A DNA stretch of 56,868 nucleotides from Chloroflexota bacterium (GTDB lineage: Bacteria > Chloroflexota > Dehalococcoidia > SM23-28-2 > RBG-16-64-32), in assembly GCA_005882715.1 (NCBI GenBank), contig VBEI01000094.1, positions 1-56,868 on the forward strand, given 5' to 3'. Below, one piece after another: positions 56,629-56,868 of the stretch. Below the pieces are notes generated by a model. That model was given only the letters and a program-made list of their open reading frames with translations. It was not told the origin of the DNA and did no database searches. The translations under genes were made by a program, and so were the position numbers. Within the stretch, counting starts at the first letter, position 1. The number at the start of each line of letters is the position of its first letter.

Positions 56629-56868
56629 TCAGGCGCTCGGGTAATTCGTGTCGGCTTTGATCTTGTCGATCTGCTGGATGTGGTCCATCGAGTGGATCCG
56701 ATGGAAAGCCAGCCACTCCTTCAGGTTCAGAGGCCCGAAGATCGGATGCGGGAAGGACGTCTCCAGCTTGTCGCTCTGTTCGAGGGATGCAGCCAGCTTC
56801 CGGTTCTCCGCGAACGTACCGACGATCCTTTCGCGCAGTTCACTGATCGGCAACGATTCTTCGTCGCC
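56629..56868 (-). CDS. DinB-like protein, C-terminal part, cut by window edge
   Basis: The last 79 codons are visible on the minus strand; the frame stays open to the window end, so the N-terminus lies beyond it. FPHPIFGPLNLKEWLAFHRIHSMDHIQQIDKI matches the C-terminal helix of DinB/YfiT four-helix metal proteins with its HxxxH. Function uncertain; some members are thiol transferases. Confidence 0.8.
   Translation of the reverse strand, partial: GDEESLPISELRERIVGTFAENRKLAASLEQSDKLETSFPHPIFGPLNLKEWLAFHRIHSMDHIQQIDKIKADTNYPSA

Noticed and set aside
1..56868. CRISPR array, insertion sequence or complete tRNA gene
   Set aside because: No regularly spaced repeat-spacer units, no transposase with terminal repeats and no cloverleaf were found by eye.

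Overview
The window is about 57 kb of high-GC bacterial DNA, almost all housekeeping genes in tight operons. Peptidoglycan synthesis, FtsA/FtsZ, RNase J, a fused SecDF, a HisZ-type histidine pathway, slipin/NfeD and a type A RNase P RNA together suggest a Chloroflexota (Dehalococcoidia-like) bacterium. That placement is inference from gene content and style, not a computed result.

Layout. (1) 1-1212, minus strand: an operon behind a promoter carrying two NrdR boxes and a perfect DnaA box. It encodes a heptapeptide-repeat protein, NrdR, a 29-aa membrane peptide and an unknown protein cut by the window edge. (2) 1269-3813, plus: a PIN protein, a 54-aa Cys-rich protein, a DUF2231 membrane protein, a PPOX-type flavoprotein and a low-complexity lipoprotein. 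(3) 3964-20633, minus: a nearly complete division and cell wall cluster (mraZ-rsmH-ftsL-PBP-murF-mraY-murD-ftsW-murG-murC-murB-ddl-ftsQ-ftsA-ftsZ) with a strong promoter. murE is missing from it. (4) 20843-30562, plus: mogA, trmD, rplS with an acidic tail, priA, def, a CCA-adding-enzyme-like HD protein, yajC and secDF. (5) 30563-31379: a decayed copy of the secF end and a free-standing small transcription unit. (6) 31380-37296, minus: ftsK, RNase J, uracil-DNA glycosylase, tatC, tatA/B. (7) 37425-38185, plus: an HTH/PIN toxin-antitoxin-like pair. (8) 38280-41690, minus: yceD, rpmF, a small zinc-ribbon membrane protein, fabD, fabG, nusB, acpP. (9) 41846-46353, plus: a zinc-ribbon coiled-coil protein, a catalytically degenerate serine recombinase, RNase HI, RNase P RNA and the displaced murE. 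(10) 46396-46620: a compact unit with promoter, perfect Shine-Dalgarno, 23-codon ORF, competing hairpins and terminator, then birA. (11) slipin and nfeD, minus. (12) 49774-56314: a his operon (hisZ, a tandem HisG-HisG fusion, a phospholipase C-like gene, hisD, hisC, hisB). (13) purS and a partial DinB-like gene, minus.

The most unusual items are the NrdR/DnaA-controlled operon with its heptad-repeat protein, the leader-like RNA at 46455-46620, the small RNA unit downstream of ftsK, the degenerate recombinase inside a housekeeping operon, the HisG-HisG fusion, two genes that seem to start at CTG inside CTGA stop-start overlaps, and degenerate heptanucleotide repeats in many intergenic gaps.
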